This document shows, piece after piece, positions 1 through 4,216 of a stretch of 9,057 bases of DNA. Source of the DNA: an uncultured Eubacteriales bacterium. GTDB lineage: Bacteria > Bacillota > Clostridia > Peptostreptococcales > Anaerovoracaceae. The stretch spans positions 1 through 9,057 of the forward strand of contig CAJLHL010000091.1 in the NCBI GenBank assembly GCA_905206455.1. The letters are read 5' to 3'. Numbering within the stretch: the stretch's first letter is position 1; each line of letters opens with the position of its first letter. The notes below the pieces were generated by a model. That model searched no databases. It was not told the origin of the DNA and saw nothing but the letters and a program-made list of their open reading frames with translations. The position numbers were made by a program, and so were the translations under genes.

Positions 1-315
1 TACACAATCGGAGAAAATCAATAGGATTTTTAATATTTTCTTTTTTATATTGTGATATATTTCAAAAGCTTTTTATTTTTTACGATAAATTACCTGAAAG
101 GAAAAAATAATTTCTGTTTGCAATGACCTTTGAAGGAAAAATTTAATTGATGAAGCTTATTTTGTGTGATATTATATACATAATTTGAAAATGTATGCAA
201 AATTGGAATGAAAACAGGAATTTTCGTATTTAATCTCGTAAATGTATATATTTTCTGTAATTTTAAAGGTATATTTTTGATTATTCTTTAAATTATTGAA
301 GGGAGAGAACTATTT
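1..315. other. AT-rich non-coding leader upstream of the AGCS symporter
   Basis: This stretch holds no credible gene. Counting by eye gives about 63 G or C in the first 300 bases (about 21%), against clearly more than 50% in the adjacent coding sequence. It contains a perfect AAAAGCTTTT palindrome at 64-73 and two similar short motifs, ACCTGAAAGGAAAAA at 92-106 and ACCTTTGAAGGAAAAA at 126-141. The second contains the inverted repeat CCTT-TG-AAGG and lies just before the -35 box of the promoter at 147-175. The symporter's ribosome-binding site, GGGAGAG at 301-307, ends the region. No glycine riboswitch or T-box could be recognised. The composition suggests a regulatory or curved upstream region, which is inference. 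Confidence 0.6.
147..175 (+). promoter_or_regulatory. Putative sigma-A promoter of the AGCS symporter gene
   Basis: The -35 box is TTGATG (147-152) and the -10 box is TATTAT (170-175), separated by exactly 17 bases. A TG dinucleotide at 167-168 gives an extended -10 element. The surrounding DNA is AT-rich. Transcription would start near 182, leaving a leader of about 130 nucleotides before the ATG at 316. It was identified by consensus matching only, and in DNA this AT-rich chance matches are common. Confidence 0.5.
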
Positions 316-1707
316 ATGGAAAAATTTGCTGAAATTGTTTCTCAGATAGATGGAATCGTCTGGGGAATTCCGATGATCGTCATCTTGTTCGGCACACATC
401 TTTTTATGACGTTTAGGACCGGAATCGTCCAGAGACACCTGTTTAAAGGCATCCGCCTTTCGGTTTCGAAAGATGAGGACGGTGAAGGGGAGATTTCGCA
501 GTTCGGCGCTCTTGCTACCGCTCTTGCGGCCACTATCGGCACCGGAAATATCGTGGGCGTGGCTACGGCTGTCGTCTCGGGCGGACCGGGCGCTGTATTC
601 TGGATGTGGATTATCGGCGTGTTCGGCATGGCGACAAAGTATTCCGAGACACTGATGTCGGTAAAATACAGAGTTCAGACGAAGGACGGCAGAATGCTGG
701 GCGGCGCAATGTACGCGCTGGAGAGGGGGATCGGTCAGAAGTGGCTGGCGGTGCTCTTCGCTCTTTTCGCCGCTCTGGCGGCTTTCGGCATCGGATGTAT
801 GACGCAGTCGAATTCCATCGCCAGCGCCTGCGAAGAAAATTTCGGCGTTCCCACATGGATTACAGGAATTCTGCTTGCGGCTCTGGTAGCCATCGTCATC
901 ATCGGAGGCGTAAAGAGTATTTCCAAGGTCTGTGAAAAGCTGGTTCCTTTCATGGCGATTTTTTATGTGCTGGGATGTATTATCATTCTGATCATAAACT
1001 ATCAATATATTCTTCCGGCGGTGGTTCTGATACTCAAATCCGCTTTCAGCGTACAGGCAGGATTCGGCGGCTTAGCCGGTTTTGCCGTGACGGAAGCGAT
1101 TCGTTTCGGATGCGCCAGAGGTCTTTTCTCAAATGAATCGGGTCTCGGTTCCGCCCCCCTGGTAGCGGCTGCGGCGAAGACGAAAAATCCGGTGAGACAG
1201 TCTCTGATTTCCATGACGGGAACTTTCTGGGATACCGTCGTCATCTGTCTGATGACGGGGCTCACTCTGGTCAGTTCTGTTTTGGCCAATCCGGAGGTCG
1301 CGTCGGCTGTATCTGCCGGAGATTCTGTGCTGACTTTTGAAGTATTCGCTCAGATCCCGGTGATCGGCAGACCGCTGATTACGATTTCGCTGGCTCTGTT
1401 CGCATTTTCCACTATTCTGGGCTGGTCTTATTACGGTGAAAAAGCGGCGGAATATCTGGTGGGCTCCGGCGTTATGAAACTGTATAAACTGCTGTTTGTC
1501 ATTTTAGCGTTTGTGGGAACGGTGTCATCGCTTCAGCTGGTATGGAATATTGCGGATATTCTCAACGGTCTGATGGTAATTCCAAACGTCATCGGCGTTT
1601 TGGCTCTCAGCGGCGTCATCGTGGCGGAGAGCAGGAAATATATCGACAACCTGGACGCTGTCAGCCGCGATACGATTCCGGTGGTAAAGACGAAAAACGA
1701 CAGATAA
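316..1707 (+). CDS. AGCS family sodium:alanine/glycine symporter
   Basis: This is a polytopic inner-membrane secondary transporter of the alanine or glycine:cation symporter family, which imports small neutral amino acids with sodium. Its 463 residues match the usual length. The first family signature lies at residues about 66-98, with ATIGTGNIVGVA followed by SGGPGAVFWMW. The second is RGLFSNESGLGSAP at about 268-281, and a third conserved block, AFSTILGWSYYGEKA, is at 363-377. Hydrophobic segments fill the rest, and a short hydrophilic tail follows residue 438. The ATG start is supported by GGGAGAG at 301-307, eight bases upstream. The gene ends in tandem TAA codons, followed at once by a bidirectional terminator, so it is probably monocistronic. 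Which amino acid is carried cannot be read from the sequence: alanine, glycine or even glutamine are possible. The family call is very safe. Confidence 0.95.
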   Translation: MEKFAEIVSQIDGIVWGIPMIVILFGTHLFMTFRTGIVQRHLFKGIRLSVSKDEDGEGEISQFGALATALAATIGTGNIVGVATAVVSGGPGAVFWMWIIGVFGMATKYSETLMSVKYRVQTKDGRMLGGAMYALERGIGQKWLAVLFALFAALAAFGIGCMTQSNSIASACEENFGVPTWITGILLAALVAIVIIGGVKSISKVCEKLVPFMAIFYVLGCIIILIINYQYILPAVVLILKSAFSVQAGFGGLAGFAVTEAIRFGCARGLFSNESGLGSAPLVAAAAKTKNPVRQSLISMTGTFWDTVVICLMTGLTLVSSVLANPEVASAVSAGDSVLTFEVFAQIPVIGRPLITISLALFAFSTILGWSYYGEKAAEYLVGSGVMKLYKLLFVILAFVGTVSSLQLVWNIADILNGLMVIPNVIGVLALSGVIVAESRKYIDNLDAVSRDTIPVVKTKNDR

Positions 1708-1743
1708 TAAAAATAAAATTTCTGCGGTGAGATTCTCAAAATG

Positions 1744-1780
1744 CGGAAGCAGACTTGTTACAAAGTCTGCTTCCGTTTTT
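1744..1780. terminator. Bidirectional intrinsic terminator between AGCS and XRE genes
   Basis: A perfect 13-base-pair stem (1744-1756 with 1763-1775, arm CGGAAGCAGACTT) encloses a 6-base loop. On the plus strand TTTTT follows (1776-1780), terminating the symporter transcript. On the minus strand the hairpin is followed by TTTT (plus-strand AAAA at 1738-1741), so it can also end the convergent regulator gene, whose stop codon is only nine bases away. Confidence 0.9.
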
Positions 1781-1784
1781 CTGG

Positions 1785-2186
1785 TTATTTGTCTTTTTCC
1801 GGCGGATCCGAAAGACATCGGATCGTCACATCGATGATGATTTTATCCGGGTGATGAGCCGTTGGGCTTTCGCCGAATCTTCCGGCCTGAAAGGCGGAAA
1901 TGAAATTTTCAGCGGTTACGGTCTCCGGATCTGTTGTCTCTGAATCCTCCTCTTCGAGAAGAAGGCGGACGGGAATGTTCAGCACTTCTGCCAGATACTT
2001 CAATTCGTAATCTGTGACCAGACGGCTGCCGGTTTCGATGCGGCTGATGGCTTTTTGTGTGAGATCCAAACCGCGCAGCTGTAATTTTGCCGCCAGGTCT
2101 TCCTGAGACAGGCCGCGTCTCTTTCTGATTTTCCGCAGTCTTTCACCACAGATGTTATGTTTTTCATTGATTCTCATTTTCTTCAA
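1785..2186 (-). CDS. XRE family helix-turn-helix transcriptional regulator
   Basis: This is a small DNA-binding protein (133 residues) with an N-terminal Cro/C1-type helix-turn-helix at about residues 14-77. The recognisable core is GERLRKIRKRRGLSQEDLAA, followed by QKAISRIETGSRLVTDYELK and NIPVRLLL. This form is common as a short stand-alone regulator in Clostridia. After residue 78 come an acidic linker (EEEDSETTDPE) and a tail of about 45 residues with no known domain, so a ligand-sensing role cannot be assigned. The start is TTG at 2186, preferred because AAGGAAGG (plus 2194-2201) sits seven bases before it. An in-frame ATG at 2177 would trim three residues but lies 16 bases from that site. 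The gene is divergent from the SSS symporter, so that gene and its own promoter are the natural candidate targets, which is inference. Confidence 0.88.
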   Translation of the reverse strand: MKKMRINEKHNICGERLRKIRKRRGLSQEDLAAKLQLRGLDLTQKAISRIETGSRLVTDYELKYLAEVLNIPVRLLLEEEDSETTDPETVTAENFISAFQAGRFGESPTAHHPDKIIIDVTIRCLSDPPEKDK

Positions 2187-2193
2187 ACTTTTA

Positions 2194-2201
2194 CCTTCCT
2201 T
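2194..2201 (-). promoter_or_regulatory. Ribosome-binding site that favours a TTG start for the XRE gene
   Basis: Read on the minus strand the site is AAGGAAGG. Its spacing is seven bases to the TTG at 2186 but 16 bases to the ATG at 2177. The spacing therefore favours the weaker TTG codon as the true start, a possible way of keeping regulator levels low. Confidence 0.5.
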
Positions 2202-2308
2202 TCTTTTTGTGAAATTAGTTTTTCAATGCTTAACATAACATGATTGCGTGCGGAGATTGTTCCGCCGGGTCAGGATGGAGTGTATTTGAACAGATCTGGT
2301 ACGGAAAA

Positions 2309-2324
2309 AAATAATCTATTATTT
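2309..2324. repeat. Short palindrome, possible operator upstream of the SSS symporter promoter
   Basis: AAATAAT and ATTATTT form perfect 7-base arms around a central CT. The element ends 12 bases before the -35 box of the candidate promoter at 2337-2365. Its twofold symmetry and 16-base size suit a dimeric helix-turn-helix protein such as the divergent XRE regulator. The arms are pure A/T, so chance occurrence is quite possible and the operator role is inference. Confidence 0.3.
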
Positions 2325-2336
2325 GCAGTGCGTATA

Positions 2337-2365
2337 TTGCTTCCGCTGATGGGCGGTGTTAGAAT
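2337..2365 (+). promoter_or_regulatory. Putative promoter of the SSS symporter gene
   Basis: The -35 box is TTGCTT (2337-2342) and the -10 box is TAGAAT (2360-2365), with a 17-base spacer. TG at 2357-2358 forms an extended -10 that can compensate for the poor -35. Transcription would start near 2372. The assignment rests on consensus only. Confidence 0.4.
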
Positions 2366-2512
2366 AGAACTGCACTTTTACACTGTGATGCTTTTATGTA
2401 CTAAAACAATACCTGATGAAAAATAAGTCTGTTCTGATGCTGTCGGCAGAAGAATGGATAATTCGGGCGGACAGGAAAGCTTCAGATCTTACAGAAAACA
2501 GGAGAGGATTTT

Positions 2513-3967
2513 ATGAGCAGTAATCAAATCATCGTGCTGGTATGCGCCATATACTTTCTCACTATGGTGGCAACCGGCATTTTCGCAGCAAGAAGAAACA
2601 AGAAGGCTTCCGACTTTCTGGTAGCGGGCCGAGGTCTCAACACTCCGATGACGGCCGTCACCCTGGCGGCGGTTCAGATCGGAGTGGGAATCGTGCTTTC
2701 CGGAGCCACAAACGGATATAATGACGGCGTCTGGCCGGGTATCTATTATGCGCTCGGATGCGGCGGCGGTCTCATCGTAGCGGGTCTTGTCACCTCGCGG
2801 AAGCTGAGAGCGCAGGAGGGCTATGTGCCTCTGGATTTCTTCGCGCAGAGGTACGGTGACAGCAGAGGCGTGCGTTTCTGGGCGTGGCTGAGCAACGTGC
2901 CGAGCCTTCTCGGAATATTTATCGCGCAGATGCTGGCATGCGGCAGTATTCTGGAGGGATTTGGAATTCCGTTTAAATGGGGCGTCGTACTGACGACCTG
3001 TGTCATTCTCATCTATTGTACGATAGGCGGTATGTGGGGCGTCGTATTGACCGATGCGATTCAGACGGCGGTGATTATGATCGGCGTGCCGATTCTCGCC
3101 GTGGCGACTCTGATCAAATATACGGCGACCGGCGGTTCGGTGGGAGAAATCTTCACAACACCGTTTATCCCGAAGGGAATGGGCACGCAGTTTATCTATC
3201 TGGTGCTTCCTTTTCTGCTGTCGATTTCAGTATCGTACGACGCTTATGCCAGGATCCAGTCGGCCAAGGATGCCAAGACGGCATCGAGAGGCTGTCTCTG
3301 GGGCGGAGCACTCGTCATCGTCGTAGGACTTCTGTGTTCTGTTATCGGCGTAGCCGCCCGCCCGCTGTTTCCGGGCGTGGAAGACGGTATTTTCACGATC
3401 ACTGCCATGGGGGTTCTCAATCCGGTGCTGGCGGGAATTGTCATCGCGGCGATTCTTTCCGCGGCCATGTCCAGTGCGAATTGTGTTATACTGTCTCTCG
3501 GATCATCTTTTTCCAGAGACCTGTATAATAAGGTAATGCATCCGGAAGTGGAAAATCTGGATCAGCTGCCGAAGGCGAAGCATATTTCTCAGATCGCAGT
3601 CTTTCTGGGAAGTCTGGTCGGTATTTTCTTTGCGTTCCATATGACCGATATTCTGGATGCCATGATAATCTTTAATTATCCGTATATGGGAAGCCTTCTC
3701 ATCCCTCTGCTGGGAGGTCTGCTGTGGAAGGGCGCTACGAGAAGAGGCGCTTTTGCGGCGGCGGTAGCCGGCGGTATTGTCGGCGTAGGCGCGTTTTTTA
3801 TCGGTATTCCGGGACCGCTCAACGGCCTGATTAATACGGATCTGGCTCTGATGATCGCTTATCTGGTGTCTGCGGCAGTTCTGATCGTCGTGAGTCTCAC
3901 GGATAAAAACGGTCAGGAGGATAATCGCGTCAGAGAGCTGAAAAATGCCGGCGCGGCAAAGGCGTAA
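2513..3967 (+). CDS. SSS family sodium:solute symporter
   Basis: This is an inner-membrane sodium-coupled importer of the solute:sodium symporter family (LeuT fold, about 13 helices); the family handles sugars, proline, pantothenate, acetate and other carboxylates. Its 484 residues fit the family. Visible hallmarks are DFLVAGRGL at 34-42, GGMWGVVLTDAIQ at 172-184, the cytoplasmic R-x-x-SAKD motif at 247-253, and AAILSAAMSSANCVILSLGS at 312-331. In the last block the paired serines 320-321 match the Na2 sodium-site serines of the family. The tail after residue 462 is short and hydrophilic. AGGAGAGG at 2500-2507 supports the ATG. The next gene on the same strand is the flavo-iron-sulfur oxidoreductase, with no clear terminator in between, so the carried solute may be that enzyme's substrate. 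The substrate itself cannot be read from the sequence. Confidence 0.94.
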   Translation: MSSNQIIVLVCAIYFLTMVATGIFAARRNKKASDFLVAGRGLNTPMTAVTLAAVQIGVGIVLSGATNGYNDGVWPGIYYALGCGGGLIVAGLVTSRKLRAQEGYVPLDFFAQRYGDSRGVRFWAWLSNVPSLLGIFIAQMLACGSILEGFGIPFKWGVVLTTCVILIYCTIGGMWGVVLTDAIQTAVIMIGVPILAVATLIKYTATGGSVGEIFTTPFIPKGMGTQFIYLVLPFLLSISVSYDAYARIQSAKDAKTASRGCLWGGALVIVVGLLCSVIGVAARPLFPGVEDGIFTITAMGVLNPVLAGIVIAAILSAAMSSANCVILSLGSSFSRDLYNKVMHPEVENLDQLPKAKHISQIAVFLGSLVGIFFAFHMTDILDAMIIFNYPYMGSLLIPLLGGLLWKGATRRGAFAAAVAGGIVGVGAFFIGIPGPLNGLINTDLALMIAYLVSAAVLIVVSLTDKNGQEDNRVRELKNAGAAKA

Positions 3968-4052
3968 AGAGAATGTGGGAAGCGGCCTTCCGTATGCAAA
4001 AGATCCGTTTTTGGATTCGCGGAGGAGGCCGCAGAGTGAATATTGGGAGAAG

Positions 4053-4079
4053 GCCCTCTGCAGAGAAACAGCAGAGGGC
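4053..4079. repeat. Inverted repeat in the SSS-oxidoreductase gap
   Basis: Arms GCCCTCTGC (4053-4061) and GCAGAGGGC (4071-4079) pair perfectly over 9 bases around a 9-base loop. It is followed by TGAAATATG, not a T tract. It is the second of four hairpins in this gap. Confidence 0.7.
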
Positions 4080-4103
4080 TGAAATATGACAAACAGCGCC
4101 GGC

Positions 4104-4134
4104 GGCACCTGCTTCCTGAGGCGGCGCAGGTGTC
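4104..4134. repeat. Inverted repeat in the SSS-oxidoreductase gap, weak terminator candidate
   Basis: Positions 4104-4112 (GGCACCTGC) pair with 4126-4134 (GCAGGTGTC) in nine pairs, one of them G-T, around a 13-base loop. The sequence ATTTCCGATTTT follows, a broken T tract that makes this the best, but still weak, terminator candidate for the symporter gene. Confidence 0.45.
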
Positions 4135-4142
4135 ATTTCCGA

Positions 4143-4176
4143 TTTTCCGCGGGAGACGGCCGTCTCCCGCGGAAAA
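4143..4176. repeat. Perfect 34-base palindrome before the oxidoreductase gene
   Basis: Every base from 4143 to 4176 pairs with its mirror. Arms TTTTCCGCGGGAGAC (4143-4157) and GTCTCCCGCGGAAAA (4162-4176) give 15 pairs around GGCC, which is itself a palindrome. The T tract is on the 5' side and the A tract on the 3' side, the reverse of an intrinsic terminator, and this is the same on both strands. It ends 40 bases before the ATG at 4217. Possible roles are an mRNA-stabilising hairpin, a protein-binding site, or a dispersed palindromic repeat. The symmetry is certain and the function unknown. Confidence 0.85.
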
Positions 4177-4216
4177 CCGGCAGGCGCAGAAGTATCTGAA
4201 ATGATAAAGGTGAAAA

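Larger units (their letters stand above)
2187..2512. other. Divergent intergenic region between XRE regulator and SSS symporter
   Basis: The 326 bases separate two divergent genes and hold no convincing coding sequence. The only recognisable items are the regulator's ribosome-binding site at its left edge, a short palindrome at 2309-2324, a candidate promoter for the symporter at 2337-2365, and the symporter's strong ribosome-binding site AGGAGAGG at 2500-2507. The symporter transcript would carry a leader of about 140 nucleotides in which no known riboswitch was recognised. A clear promoter for the regulator was not found on the minus strand. Confidence 0.5.
3968..4216 (+). other. Highly structured intergenic leader before the flavo-Fe-S oxidoreductase
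   Basis: The 249-base gap contains four consecutive inverted repeats: an outer stem GCGGCCT/AGGCCGC at 3982-4032, GCCCTCTGC/GCAGAGGGC at 4053-4079, a 9-pair stem at 4104-4134, and a perfect 34-base palindrome at 4143-4176. None is followed by a good run of T on the plus strand, so none is a convincing intrinsic terminator. No -35/-10 pair could be recognised either. The simplest reading is that symporter and oxidoreductase share a transcript whose intercistronic part folds heavily, which could set the ratio of the two products through RNA processing, stability or attenuation. The oxidoreductase ribosome-binding site AAAGGTGA (4206-4213) lies 29 bases after the last stem. Confidence 0.55.

Noticed and set aside
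182..315. Glycine riboswitch or T-box in the AGCS leader
   Set aside because: AGCS genes are often riboswitch-controlled, but the leader is almost entirely A/T and lacks the conserved G-rich core motifs and any terminator-like stem.
2244..2426. 60-codon plus-strand open frame in the regulator-symporter gap
   Set aside because: It would start at TTG with no ribosome-binding site, contains the candidate promoter of the symporter, and its translation resembles nothing known.
3982..4032. Terminator for the SSS symporter at the first hairpin of the gap
   Set aside because: The stem is only about seven good pairs, the enclosed TTTTT is in the loop rather than after the stem, and purine-rich sequence follows.
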